Part shown: piece after piece, positions 54,347-64,000 of the stretch | Layout: each line of letters opens with the position of its first letter | Position numbering within the stretch: position 1 is the stretch's first letter | Source: Acidobacteriota bacterium | GTDB taxonomy: Bacteria > Acidobacteriota > Terriglobia > Acidiferrales > UBA7541 | NCBI GenBank assembly: GCA_013286165.1 | Contig: JABDGF010000007.1 | Location: forward strand, 1 to 64,000 | Length of the DNA: 64,000 bases | Reading direction: 5' to 3' | Notes under the pieces: model-generated | Database searches by the model: none | The model's input: only the letters and a program-made list of their open reading frames with translations | Told to the model about the DNA's origin: nothing | Position numbers and translations under genes: made by a program

Positions 54347-54925
54347 ATGAATGGCTCAATGCTCGCCGAATTCTTTCAGCCCGAAGCGATCTTCTTCCTG
54401 ATACTCGTTGCGGCCTTTTTTCTTGCCCTTCACTTCTTCGGCGGCACTTGGGACTCACCGAAGGGACTCTTCTTTCGGATACTTTACCTTAGCTTGATCC
54501 TGCTCCACGGCTCGCTGTTTTCTCTGGTCGCGTGGCGATTTTCTCCACGAGTCGAGAGCACAGGCGTTATCACGAATACTGATCTCAATGTGAGCGTGTA
54601 TGAACCGATTCGAATCACATTGCGCAGCGACAGCGGCATACGCGTCAAATTAGCGATGCCTTCCGCCGCAGCTCACGACTTACATACTTTTGAACCTGTG
54701 ACCGTAACGTACACGAAATGGAGTGCGCGAGTCGTGGCGTTGCGATACGCCCACGACGGAGTTGAGATTCCGATGAGCGCCGTCCCTCCGGATCTCAAGG
54801 TGCTTGCGGAGGCTTACGTGGCTGGCGCGGTGATACTTGCAGCGGGCTTATTGTGTTTTGCTTGGATTCGTCGCCGGAATCGGCCGGGTCCGATCGTCGA
54901 TCTGGCCCAGGTCGGCCGCGGCTAG
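54347..54925 (+). CDS. membrane protein of unknown function
   Basis: The protein has 192 residues. Helices at about 14-30 and 45-62 precede a soluble domain (VESTGVITNTDLNVSVYEPI, SGIRVKLAMPSAAAHDL, VTVTYTKWSARVVALRYAHD) and a final helix at 154-172 with a basic tail. The middle domain resembles DUF3592-like beta domains, as in the protein at 40090. No strong ribosome binding site is visible. Confidence 0.65.
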   Translation: MNGSMLAEFFQPEAIFFLILVAAFFLALHFFGGTWDSPKGLFFRILYLSLILLHGSLFSLVAWRFSPRVESTGVITNTDLNVSVYEPIRITLRSDSGIRVKLAMPSAAAHDLHTFEPVTVTYTKWSARVVALRYAHDGVEIPMSAVPPDLKVLAEAYVAGAVILAAGLLCFAWIRRRNRPGPIVDLAQVGRG

Positions 54926-55116
54926 GCGGCGCGACTGCTTCATAGTTACCTGAACCTCTCCTCTCAACTAGCCGTACCTGAGCCCTCAATGAGCGCCTGC
55001 CTCCACACAAGCTTCAGCGCATCTTCGATAGAGAGTTCTTTTCGTACCATCAGCGTTCGCGCAAGCTTATCAATTCTGATGTGATCTTTCGACTGGAGCG
55101 AGGCGCGTCGCTTAGA

Positions 55117-55257
55117 TTTTTCGGGTGCCGCACCCTTTTCATTCCAAAAGGGGTGCGTGCCGAGCAGGAAGCCGACGAAGCAGTATTGCGACCGCTCGAC
55201 CGGATTCCGTTGCCTCACGCACCCTTTCAAGGGAAAAGGGTGCGGCACCCGGAAAAG
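55117..55257. repeat. family A double-hairpin repeat, copy 4
   Basis: CGGGTGCCGCACCCTTTTCA on the left opposes GAAAAGGGTGCGGCACCCGG on the right, with a middle segment of about 85 bases. It lies just after the stop of the permease gene at 55262. Confidence 0.85.
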
Positions 55258-55261
55258 CACG

Positions 55262-57970
55262 CTACTCGTGGCGTAGCGCCACGATGGGATCGACGCGTGT
55301 GGCGCGTCGCGCGGGCAACCAGCACGCTGCGGCGGCTACAAAACCCAGCGCGAGCGCGACTGCGAAGTAGGTAACCGGATCGTGCGCGGTTACGCCGAAA
55401 AGCATACTCTCCAGCAAATGCGACAGCGCCAGCGCCGCACACACGCCGACCACAATGCCAGCAATGATCGGCCGCGCGCCTTCGCCAAGCACGAGGCGCA
55501 ACACCGTGCGCGGCTCTGCGCCGAGCGCCATGCGAATCCCGATCTCCCGCGTCCGCCGCGAAATCTGGTAGCTCAGCACGGCGTAAATTCCCACGCACGC
55601 CAGCACCAGCGCGAGCGCCGCAAACCCCGCCATCAAAAACATCAGAAAGCGCGACAGGCCAATCGATTTATTCAGCACGGCGTGCATCGACTCCACGCGC
55701 GCGACGGGCTGCTCGGCGTCAACCTCCGCCACAGCTCGGCGTATGTCGTTCGTGACGTCCAGCGCTCCTGCCGTGCGCACTAGCAGCGACGACGCAAACC
55801 AATAGTTCGTCATCGCCGTGAATTCATCGAGCACTTGGGCCTGCGGTACGTAAACCGTGGGCCGCACATCCTGATCGACGCCCATTTCGCGAATGTCCGC
55901 CACGACGCCGACGATCGTGCGCGCCGGCGTAGTTGGCGGCCCTTCGCCAACCAGCAGCGGCTTCCCCACCGCCGTCGATTCCTCACCGGGCCACAGCATG
56001 TGCGCAAGCTTTTCGTTCACGATGGTCACGCGCGCGCTCGATCCGCTGTCCGACGGCGCGAATTCGCGACCGCCGAGCACAGAAATTCCCACGGTGCGGA
56101 AATATTGTGGGCTGATCGCGCGGAATTCGATCTGCATCATGTTTGCGTGGTCGCGCGAAAACGAGCCGTTTGGAAACGCCACAGTATTGAGCCCGCGCTC
56201 AAGCGGTGTGCTTGATGCGGCCGCTGCGCTCTCGACGCCGGGAATCGCTTCGAGGCGTTCGATCGCGCGCGCCTGAAAATCGGCGACGGCCTCGGACCGA
56301 TCGAATTTCTTTGCAGTGAGCGACACGCTGGCGCTTGTGAGGTGAACCGCGTCGAAGCCGAGCGGCACACGGTAGAGATGCACCACGGTGGAGCCGAGCA
56401 GCGTTGCGCCTGCGAGCAACACGAGCGAAAGCGCGACCTTAGCCGCGATCAACACACGTGGAAGCTTGCGGCCGGAAGCGCCCATTGGCTGCTCGCCGCC
56501 ACCTTTGATCGATTCGTTCACGTCGGTGCGCAGCGCGTACACAGCCGCAGCCGCGCCGGTGGCGAGCGCCACGATCACAGACAGGGCGAGCGTGAAGCTC
56601 AGCACGCGCCAGTCAAACGAAACGCTCTCCACGCGCGGCACCGACTCCGGCGTGAGCGCGACCAGTACACGCGTGCCCGCATATGCGATCGCCAGCCCCA
56701 CCGCTGCGGCAAGCACGGCGAAGACGAGACTTTCCGCAATCAGCTGGCTGAAGATGCGGCTCGCACTCGCGCCTAACGCGGACCGCACCGCGATTTCGCG
56801 CCGACGCGTGGCAGCGCGCGAAAGAAATAAATTCGCGACGTTGACGCACGCGATCAGCAGCACGAATCCCACCGCGCCCATCAACACATAAAGAATCGGC
56901 GCGATTTGGCTATCGCTTACCATCGCTTCGTGGAGCGTCCGCACCATCGAGCGCAGCGGAAAGCCGGGATGCACCGTCTCTGGATGCTCGTTCTCATATT
57001 CCACTGCGACGCGATCCATGTCCGCGTTCGCGCTGGCGATCGTCACGCCCGGCTTGAGCCGGCCGAGGATCGTGTAGTTCGATCCATCGCTGCTGCCGGC
57101 TCCCGCGATCTGCAGCGGCAAATAAACTTCAGGGTTTTCACCTGCACGCATCAGCGATTCGAGGCGGAACTGCGCGGGCAGCACGCCGATCACCTGGTGC
57201 GGAACGCCGTTGATCACGATCGAGCGATTCACAATATTCGGATCGGCGCCAAACGCGCTCTGCCACAGCCCGTAACTAAGCACGGCGACGTTCGGCCCGT
57301 GAGGAAGATCCTCTTCGCGAGAAAATCCGCGGCCGAGGATCGGCTGCATTCCGGCGGCGAAGAATAATTCATGGCTCACCTTCATGCCGGAGACGTGAAC
57401 GGCGCCCGAGTAGCCGCTCAGATTGAATCCTCCCAACGAGCCGAACAGCGCGGAGACGGATTCAAGCGTGGTGGCGTGGTCGCGCCAGAAAACATACTGC
57501 TGCGAATCGCCGTCGTTCATGGAACCGCCGTTGCCGGCGGTGTAGAAATTAATTTCCACCACGCGATTGGGCTCGGGATACGGAAGAGGGCGCAGTACCG
57601 CAGCGTCGATCACGGAGAAGATGGCGGTGTTCGCGCCGATGCCGAGAGCGAGCGTGAGAATCGCGACGAGGCTGAAGCCCGGCGAGCGGCGCAGCGTGCG
57701 CAGGCCGAAGCGTGCGTCGGCGATGAAATGCTCGAGCCAGGTAACGTTGCGCGCGTCGCGGCATTCTTCCGCGCGTTTCGCCACGCCGCCGAACTCAAGC
57801 AGAGCGCGCCGGCGAGCTTCGTCGCGCGCGACGCCTTGCGCCACGTAGAGATGCGCCTTCTGCTCGATGTGGTCGCGCAGCTCGTCGTCGAGGTCGGCGT
57901 CAACTTCCGTGCGGTGAAAGAGCGAGCGCAGCCTCAGTTGAAGTTTGTCGATCCATCTCGTTTGCGTCAT
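55262..57970 (-). CDS. ADOP-type FtsX/MacB permease
   Basis: The protein has 902 residues. ATG 57970 follows CTGAGGCGCGACG, the same leader as the two permeases to its right. The N-terminal ADOP prefix (DLDDELRDHIEQKAHLYVAQ) covers 1-75. A first helix SLVAILTLALGIGANTAIFS follows near 98-117, then MacB_PCD, an FtsX core ([20 protein letters not shown] near 375-395), a second periplasmic domain and a C-terminal FtsX core ([20 protein letters not shown]). It ends in the typical TRVDPIVALRHE. It is more distant from the two neighbours than they are from each other. The substrate is unknown. Confidence 0.95.
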   Translation of the reverse strand: MTQTRWIDKLQLRLRSLFHRTEVDADLDDELRDHIEQKAHLYVAQGVARDEARRRALLEFGGVAKRAEECRDARNVTWLEHFIADARFGLRTLRRSPGFSLVAILTLALGIGANTAIFSVIDAAVLRPLPYPEPNRVVEINFYTAGNGGSMNDGDSQQYVFWRDHATTLESVSALFGSLGGFNLSGYSGAVHVSGMKVSHELFFAAGMQPILGRGFSREEDLPHGPNVAVLSYGLWQSAFGADPNIVNRSIVINGVPHQVIGVLPAQFRLESLMRAGENPEVYLPLQIAGAGSSDGSNYTILGRLKPGVTIASANADMDRVAVEYENEHPETVHPGFPLRSMVRTLHEAMVSDSQIAPILYVLMGAVGFVLLIACVNVANLFLSRAATRRREIAVRSALGASASRIFSQLIAESLVFAVLAAAVGLAIAYAGTRVLVALTPESVPRVESVSFDWRVLSFTLALSVIVALATGAAAAVYALRTDVNESIKGGGEQPMGASGRKLPRVLIAAKVALSLVLLAGATLLGSTVVHLYRVPLGFDAVHLTSASVSLTAKKFDRSEAVADFQARAIERLEAIPGVESAAAASSTPLERGLNTVAFPNGSFSRDHANMMQIEFRAISPQYFRTVGISVLGGREFAPSDSGSSARVTIVNEKLAHMLWPGEESTAVGKPLLVGEGPPTTPARTIVGVVADIREMGVDQDVRPTVYVPQAQVLDEFTAMTNYWFASSLLVRTAGALDVTNDIRRAVAEVDAEQPVARVESMHAVLNKSIGLSRFLMFLMAGFAALALVLACVGIYAVLSYQISRRTREIGIRMALGAEPRTVLRLVLGEGARPIIAGIVVGVCAALALSHLLESMLFGVTAHDPVTYFAVALALGFVAAAACWLPARRATRVDPIVALRHE

Positions 57971-57988
57971 CGTCGCGCCTCAGACTTT

Positions 57989-58125
57989 TCGGGTGCCGCA
58001 CCCCTTTTCAAGTCAAAAGGGTGCGCGCCGAGAATCAAACCCGGAGTGCAGCAGTACTACCGCTCAAATCGATACCGTTTCCTCACGGACCCTCTAAAGT
58101 GAAAAGCGTGCGGCACCCGTAAAAG
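57989..58125. repeat. family A double-hairpin repeat, copy 5
   Basis: CGGGTGCCGCACCCCTTTTC opposes GAAAAGCGTGCGGCACCCGT. It fills the spacer between two permease genes, sharing the CTCAGAC boundary next to the conserved leader. Confidence 0.85.
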
Positions 58126-58129
58126 CGCG

Positions 58130-60832
58130 CTACTCGTAGCGCAGCGCGATGATCGGATCGACGCGCGTGGCGCGCCACGCGGGAATCCAGCACGCGGCGG
58201 CCGCGACGGCGCCGAGCACGAGCGCGACAGCGGCGTACGTGATCGGGTCATGCGCGGTTACACCGTAAAGCAACCCAGCGAGCAAGCGCGTCAGCGCGAG
58301 CGCCGCAACAATCCCGACGGCCGCGCCCACGAGAGCGAGCCGCATTCCCTCCCCGAGCACGAGCCGAAACACCGTAGAACGCTCCGCGCCCAGCGCCATT
58401 CGAATCCCAATCTCATTCGTGCGGCGCTGCACCGAATACGAAATCACGCCGTACACACCGATCATCGCGAGAACCAGCGCGATCAGCGCGAACCCGCCGA
58501 GCAGCATCGTCGCAAATCGCGGCTGCGCGATCGTGCTGCCGACCAGCTCATTCATCATCTGCACATTCGAAATCACCTGCTCGGGATTCATCTCCGAATT
58601 TGCGCGGCGCAGCGCGGGCAGAATCGTGGCCGGCGGCGCATCCGATCGGATCACCACGTTCACCAACGGCACCACGAGGTGCTTAATGTCGTCCGCGCGC
58701 TGCTGCCCAGGCTCATAAATTTCGGCGCGCAGCGGAGGCGCCTTCGCGCCCAGCGCATCTTCCGCAATCGCCCACTGCTTCACGTGGCTCACGACGCCCA
58801 CGATCTCCGCCTCCGCGTCGCGCTCGCCGGGAATTTCGAGATGCTTGCCAACGGGGTTTTCGTTCGGAAAATATTCCTTCGCGAGTTCTTCGTCGATCAC
58901 CACCACGCGCGGCGAGGTTGCAGTATCCGTCGGCGCGAAAAAGCGGCCCGCCAGCAGAGGAATCCCCATCGTCGAACGATAGTCCGAGCCAACGGCGTAC
59001 ATCAGCGCCCACGCGTAACCCTTTTCATCGTTGGGCTTGGGCTTGCCTTGTAGCCAGAAACCTTGGTAGTCGTCCGCGACAAGCGGAAACGATCCCCAGG
59101 AGATCGACGCAGAGATCACGCCCGGCGTCGCCGCGTAGCGCGCTTCGGTGTCGCGCAGCACTTGGCGAATCTGTTCCACCGGCGCATTCGCAAGCGCAGG
59201 CGGAAACGCTAGATCGAACGTGAGCACATGCTCAGCGTTGAACCCGGTGTTCACGCTCCAAAGCGCGGCGAGGCTGCGAACCATCAGGCCCGCTCCAGCC
59301 AGCAGCACCAGGCCCATCGCCATTTCCACCACAACGAATACGGCCTGCAGGCGCTGCTTGCTGCTAGTCGATGTGCGGCCGCCGTCTTTCAGCGAACGCT
59401 GCAAATCGGAATGCGCCACTTTGAATGCCGGCGCCAGGCCAAACAAAATTCCCGCGAGGACGGAGATGGCGAAGGTGAACGCGAGTACGCGTCCGTCAAC
59501 AGCGACATTCGCGGCGCGAGGCAATGTGGCAGGAAGCAGATGAATCGCCGCGCGAGTTCCCCACTGCGCGATCAGGACGCCGAGCGCGCCGCCTGTCATC
59601 GCAAGCAGCACGCTTTCGGTGAGCAACTGGCGAATCAGGCGCGACGAACCCGCGCCGAGCGTGGCGCGGATCGCGATTTCCCGCGAGCGCACACTCGACC
59701 GCGCAAGCAGCAGGTTGCCCACATTCACGCATGCGATCAGCAGCACAAGCACGACGGCACCGAGCAAAATCAGAAGCACGGGGCGGACGTCACCCAGCAC
59801 GTCGTCGCTGAGCGACTCGACCGTGGCGCCCGTATTTTTGTTCGTGTCAGGATATTCCTGTGCCAGCGCGTCGGAAATTCGCGTGAGGTCCGCGTACGCC
59901 TGCTCGACGGTAACGCCGGGCTTCAATCGCCCGAAGCCGTGGAACCACAATCCCGCGGTGCGGTAATTGACGAACGGGTGCACCCACTGCCCGACCAGCG
60001 TGTAAACGTCCGCCGGATGAAACATCCGCGTTTCCAAATCAAAGCTCGCCGGAACCACGCCGATGATCGTGTACGCCTTATCGTCGAGCGTGAGCGTTCG
60101 CCCCACCACTGCGGGATCGCCGCCGAATTTTCGCTGCCACAGCGATGAGCTGATCATCACCACGGGCGCCGCGCCTTGCACGTCTTCACTTTCCGTGAAT
60201 GTACGGCCGGCGACAGGCTGCGTGCCAAATACATTGAAGAATTCGGACGTGACCAGGCGCGCTTCGAGGCGCTCCGGTTCGCCGGCGCCGGTGAGCGTGA
60301 AATTGTACGGGCGCGCGATCGCCATCGATGCGAACGTCGTGTTGTCTTTCTTCCAATCTTTGAAATTTGGGTACGAGATCGAGCCGGTGGCAAACGTCGG
60401 CCAGCGTTGCCACAGCGAGACGAGCTGCTCGGGATGCGCGTACGGCAGCGGCTGCAGCAGCACGCCGTTCACTACAGAGAAGACACCGCTGGTGGCGCCG
60501 ATGCCGAGTGCGAGCGTGAGAATCACGATCGCCGCGAATCCGGGATTTTTCCGCAGCATGCGCAGCGCGTAGCGGACGTCGTGCGCGAGGTCGTCGAGCC
60601 AGCGAGTGCCGCGCGCGTCGCGGCATTCTTCGGTGCGTTTCGCGATGCCGCCGAATTCGAGCTGCGCCTGACGGCGCGCTTCTTCGCGCGTCATGCCGCG
60701 ACCTACGTAAAGCTGAGTCTTCTGCTCGATGTGGTCGCGCAGTTCGTCGCTCAGTTCATAGTCAGCGTCTTCGCTGTGAAATACGCTGCGCAGCCTCAGC
60801 CGTAGTTTTTCCATCCATCGCAATTGCATCAT
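58130..60832 (-). CDS. ADOP-type FtsX/MacB permease
   Basis: The protein has 900 residues. ATG 60832 follows GAGGCGCGACG. The ADOP prefix spans 1-75 (YELSDELRDHIEQKTQLYVG). The first helix segment is AIVILTLALGIGATSGVFSV, then MacB_PCD, an FtsX core with [20 protein letters not shown], a second periplasmic domain and a C-terminal core ([20 protein letters not shown]), ending TRVDPIIALRYE. It is nearly identical in long stretches to the frameshifted gene at 60990, so a recent tandem duplication is likely. No ATPase gene is adjacent. Confidence 0.96.
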   Translation of the reverse strand: MMQLRWMEKLRLRLRSVFHSEDADYELSDELRDHIEQKTQLYVGRGMTREEARRQAQLEFGGIAKRTEECRDARGTRWLDDLAHDVRYALRMLRKNPGFAAIVILTLALGIGATSGVFSVVNGVLLQPLPYAHPEQLVSLWQRWPTFATGSISYPNFKDWKKDNTTFASMAIARPYNFTLTGAGEPERLEARLVTSEFFNVFGTQPVAGRTFTESEDVQGAAPVVMISSSLWQRKFGGDPAVVGRTLTLDDKAYTIIGVVPASFDLETRMFHPADVYTLVGQWVHPFVNYRTAGLWFHGFGRLKPGVTVEQAYADLTRISDALAQEYPDTNKNTGATVESLSDDVLGDVRPVLLILLGAVVLVLLIACVNVGNLLLARSSVRSREIAIRATLGAGSSRLIRQLLTESVLLAMTGGALGVLIAQWGTRAAIHLLPATLPRAANVAVDGRVLAFTFAISVLAGILFGLAPAFKVAHSDLQRSLKDGGRTSTSSKQRLQAVFVVVEMAMGLVLLAGAGLMVRSLAALWSVNTGFNAEHVLTFDLAFPPALANAPVEQIRQVLRDTEARYAATPGVISASISWGSFPLVADDYQGFWLQGKPKPNDEKGYAWALMYAVGSDYRSTMGIPLLAGRFFAPTDTATSPRVVVIDEELAKEYFPNENPVGKHLEIPGERDAEAEIVGVVSHVKQWAIAEDALGAKAPPLRAEIYEPGQQRADDIKHLVVPLVNVVIRSDAPPATILPALRRANSEMNPEQVISNVQMMNELVGSTIAQPRFATMLLGGFALIALVLAMIGVYGVISYSVQRRTNEIGIRMALGAERSTVFRLVLGEGMRLALVGAAVGIVAALALTRLLAGLLYGVTAHDPITYAAVALVLGAVAAAACWIPAWRATRVDPIIALRYE

Positions 60833-60847
60833 CGTCGCGCCTCAGAT

Positions 60848-60985
60848 TTTCCGGGTGCCGCATCCTTTTCTTCTCAAAAGGGTGCGAGCCGAGCACCAAA
60901 CCCGGAGAGCAGCAGCACTACCGATCAAATCGCTCACGTTCCCTCACGCACCCTTTTGGAAAGAAAAGGGTGCGGCACCCGTAAA
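60848..60985. repeat. family A double-hairpin repeat, copy 6
   Basis: TTTTCCGGGTGCCGCATCCT opposes AAGGGTGCGGCACCCGTAAA. It fills the spacer between the two most similar permease genes, so it was probably copied with them. Confidence 0.85.
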
Positions 60986-60989
60986 GGCA

Positions 60990-63688
60990 CTACTCGTAGC
61001 GCAGCGCCACCATCGGATCGACGCGCGTCGCGCGCCACGCCGGCAACCAGCACGCCACCGCTGCGACCGCGCCGAGCACCAGCGCCACGGCGCCGTACGT
61101 GAGTGGATCGTGTGCGCTTACGCCGTAAAGCATCCCCACGAGCAAACGCGTCAACGCCAGCGCCGCGACAATTCCCACCGCAGCGCCAACCACCGCCAGC
61201 CGCATCCCTTCGCCCAGCACGAGTCGAAATACGGAACGGCGCTCCGCGCCCAGCGCCATGCGAATCCCAATTTCGTTCGTACGCCGCTGCACCGAATACG
61301 AAATCACGCCATACACTCCGATCATCGCCAGCAGCAGCGCGATAAGCGCGAAGCCGCCCAGCAGCATCGTCGTGAAACGCGGCTGCGCGATCGTGTCGCT
61401 CACCAAATCGCTCATCGTCTCGACGTTCGAAAGAACCTGCTCGGAATTCATTTCCGCGCTCGCCTGGCGCATCGCCGCAAGCACATTCGCTGTAGGCGCG
61501 TCGGACCGCACCACAACGTTGGCTCCAGGCACGACCAACCGCATCACGCCGGCTTCCACCTGCATTGTCGGTAAGTAAATCTCCGCGCGCATCGGCGGAG
61601 CGTTGACGGCGGGCGTGTCTTCGAGCAGCGACCACTCCAGCACATGCCCCGCGAGGCCGACGATCTCGGCTTCGCCTTCGGGCTCAGTCAATTCGATTCG
61701 TTGTCCGACCGGATTCCGGTTGCCGAAGAATTGCTTCGCGAACGCTTCATCGACCACGACGACCAGCGGCGCCTTATCGTCATCACTCGGCGTGAAAAAC
61801 CGCCCCGCAAGCAGCGGAATGCGCATCGCTTTCAAATAGTCCGGCCCGACGAAATAGCGTGTCGCCCAATTCATTTCCGCGTCCGTCGTTGGCTTCGGAT
61901 GGCCCTGCATCCAGAAAAGTTCCTGGTCGTCTTCTGCCAGCGGAAACGATCCCCACACCAGCGACACGGCGCGCACCCGGGAATGGCGCCAAAGCGCGCT
62001 TCGGTGTCGCGCAGCGTCTGGCGGATTTGCTCGGGCGACTTCTGCGCAAGGGACGGCGGATAAGAAATGCTGGCCGTTAGCACTTGATCGGCGACGAAGC
62101 CGGGATTGATGCTCCACACGGCCGAGAGGCTGCGAATCATGAGTCCCGCACCCGCCAGCAGCACAAGTCCCATCGCCATCTCGACGACGACGAACACCGC
62201 CTGCAACCGTTGTTTGCCTCCGGTCGATGTCCGTCCGCCATCTTTGAGCGACCGCTGCAAATCGGAATGCGCCACTTTGAATGCCGGCGCGAGACCAAAC
62301 AAAATTCCGCCGACCACCGAAATCGCGAACGTGAACGCGAGAACGCGGCCATCCACGGCAACGTGCGCCGCACGCGGCAGCGTCGCCGGCAACAAATGAA
62401 TCGCCGCGCGAGTTCCCCATTGCGCGATCAAGAGGCCCAGCGCTCCGCCGGTGAGCGCCAGCAGCACGCTTTCCGTCAGCAGCTGCCGGATCAACCGGCT
62501 CGAGCCGGCACCCAGCGTGGCGCGGATCGCGATCTCGCGCGCGCGAACACTCGAGCGCGCGAGCAGCAAATTGCCGACGTTGACGCACGCGATCAGCAGC
62601 ACAAACGCGACGGAGCCGAGCAAAATCAGCAGCGCCGGACGGACGCCCCCAAGCATGTTGTCGGTGAGCAAATCCATGTAGGCCGCGGTGTCTTTGTTTG
62701 TGTCCGGATATTCATTCGCGAGCCCGGCGCTGATGCGCCCCAGGTCAGCGCGCGCCTGATCGATCGTCACGCCGGCCTTCAAGCGGCCGAATCCGTGGAA
62801 GAACAGTCCAGCACCCCGATACGTGAGCGCGGGATTCGCCCACTGGCCGACGGGCACGTACAGGTCAGGCGCGCTGAACGTGCGCGTTTCGAGATCGAAA
62901 TCCGCGGGCAATACGCCGATGATCGTGTAGCTCTTGTCGTCCAGCGTGAGCGAACGGCCCACGGCCCGGGGATCGCCCCCGAATTTCCGTTGCCACAGCG
63001 ACGCGCTGATCATCACCACGGGCGCGGCGCCGCGCTGATCTTCGCCGTAGAGAAACGCGCGTCCGACGGCAGGCTGCACGCCAAACACCGTGAAAAACTC
63101 GGACGTGACCAGGCGCGCCTGCACGCGTTCGGGCTCCCCCCTCCCGCTGAGCGTGAAGCTGTACGGCCGCGAGATGGCCATCGACGAAAACGTGGTGTTG
63201 TCACGTTTCCAGTCCACGAAATTCGGCCATGGGATCGAGCCGGTCGCGAAGTTCGGCTTGCTTTCACTGAGCGCGACGAGCTGCTCGGGATGTGCGTACG
63301 GCAGCGGCTCGAGCAGCACGCCATTCACCACGGAGAAGACGCCGCTGGTGGCGCCGATGCCCAGCGCGAGCGTTAGGATAACGATCGCCGCAAAGCCGGG
63401 ATTTTTGCGCAGCATGCGCAGAGCGTAGCGAACGTCGTGCGCCAGGTCGTCGAGCCACCGAGTACCGCGCGCGTCGCGACACTCTTCTTTGGTGCGTTCC
63501 GCGCCGCGGAATTCGAGCAGCGCCTGCCGGTGCGCTTCTTCGCGCGATGAGCCGCGTTCGACATACAGCTGCGTCTTCTGCTCGATGTGATCGCGCAGCT
63601 CGTCGCTCAGTTCATAGTCAGCGTCTTCGCGATGAAACACGCTGCGCAGCCTCAGCCGTAGTTTTTCCATCCATCGCAATTGCATCAT
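60990..63688 (-). pseudogene. ADOP-type permease interrupted by a one-base frameshift
   Basis: Two overlapping frames together match the permease at 58130. The upstream frame (63688 down) encodes the first 580 or so residues to [11 protein letters not shown], then runs into foreign residues and stops at 61871. The downstream frame resumes [14 protein letters not shown] and runs to the normal end [12 protein letters not shown] at 60990. The length, 2699 bases, is one short of 900 codons, and the paralogue suggests that the minus-strand GGG at 61976-61978 should be GGGG. This is either a recent inactivating deletion or a sequencing error. Domain content is otherwise as in the neighbour. Confidence 0.88.
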
Positions 63689-63703
63689 CGTCGCGCCTCA
63701 GAT

Positions 63704-63841
63704 TTTCCGGGTGCCGCACCCTTTTCACTTCAAAAGGGTGCGCGCCGAGAACTCAGCCCGGAGCACCGTATTACTCTCGATCGAACCGGTTACATTTCCT
63801 CACGCACCCTTTTTGGAAGAAAAGGATGCGGCACCCGTAAA
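63704..63841. repeat. family A double-hairpin repeat, copy 7
   Basis: TTTCCGGGTGCCGCACCCTT opposes AAGGATGCGGCACCCGTAAA. It lies between the frameshifted permease and the next permease fragment. Confidence 0.85.
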
Positions 63842-63845
63842 AGAA

Positions 63846-64000
63846 CTACTCCACCGTAAGCGTGCGCGCCGGGTCCGTAGTGGCAGCGCGACGCGCTGGA
63901 ATCACGCCCGCCAGCACCGACGCTAACGCCAACGCCGCAACCGCCGCGAGCAACACGCGCCAATCGACGCCTTTAATTTGAAACAGCTGCGATTCCACAA
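63846..64000 (-). CDS. C-terminal end of a further ADOP-type permease, start outside window
   Basis: The minus-strand frame from the window edge encodes about 51 residues (KGVDWRVLLAAVAALALASV then LAGVIPARRAATTDPARTL) and stops at 63846. The last helix followed by PARRAATTDPA is the typical end of FtsX/MacB-type permeases, as in the neighbours, but the sequence is less like them. The rest lies beyond the window. Confidence 0.8.
   Translation of the reverse strand, partial: VESQLFQIKGVDWRVLLAAVAALALASVLAGVIPARRAATTDPARTLTVE

Noticed and set aside
5412-63841. CRISPR array
   Set aside because: The repeats are inverted, irregularly spaced and mostly single units between genes, with no cas genes.
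1-64000. tRNA or rRNA genes
   Set aside because: Reading both strands by eye I found no cloverleaf with the conserved T-loop or rRNA core sequences; a covariance search would be needed to exclude a divergent tRNA.

Overview
The window looks like chromosomal DNA of an Acidobacteriota species, probably of the Terriglobia (inference). It is GC-rich. It carries seven large FtsX/MacB-type permeases of the acidobacterial duplicated orphan permease (ADOP) kind with no partner ATPase gene in view. It also has three membrane-anchored Ser/Thr kinases with TolB-like sensor ends, a PEP-CTERM protein, many Sec or Tat exported proteins, and intergenic spaces full of palindromic repeats. I saw no rRNA, tRNA, CRISPR array, phage or transposase gene.

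Layout. 1-5.2 kb: two tandem ADOP permeases, the first cut by the window edge. 5.6-12.7 kb: exported hydrolases (GH30 glycosidase, type B carboxylesterase, M3 zinc peptidase) and an Ala/Pro/Lys-rich exported protein. 13-17.5 kb: two DGPF (YCII-related) proteins, a secreted protein, a DoxX-like membrane protein and an ECF42-type sigma factor; DGPF genes are the known genomic partners of that sigma family. 17.8-20.4 kb: two small exported proteins and an ArsB-like permease. 20.6-25.1 kb: a kinase-TPR protein and a PEP-CTERM protein. 25.4-37.8 kb: a two-domain retropepsin-like protein, DUF3011, solute-binding, cupin, outer-membrane barrel and FecR/DUF6600 proteins, several small proteins and a Crp/Fnr regulator. 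38-40 kb: an island of very small genes with a probable small RNA and two paralogous Lys-rich microproteins. 40-44.2 kb: tryptophanase, a potassium channel and small membrane proteins. 44.2-50.9 kb: two divergent kinase/beta-propeller genes flanking a Phd/PIN toxin-antitoxin module. 50.9-54.9 kb: a Gly/Asn-rich exported protein, a di-haem oxidoreductase and small membrane proteins. 55.2-64 kb: four ADOP permeases on the minus strand, one with a single-base frameshift and one cut by the window edge.

Most genes are single transcription units. The spaces between them are filled by at least three families of nested inverted repeats. Family A is about 140 bp and forms the whole spacer between ADOP genes. 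Family B has a core palindrome of the TGGAATAGGCA type, often nested in larger MITE-like inverted repeats. Family C is a roughly 20-bp hairpin. The most unusual items are the two microproteins, whose ends resemble the C-terminal strand of the type VI secretion tube protein Hcp; the orphan consensus promoter and terminator beside them; and the repeat families.
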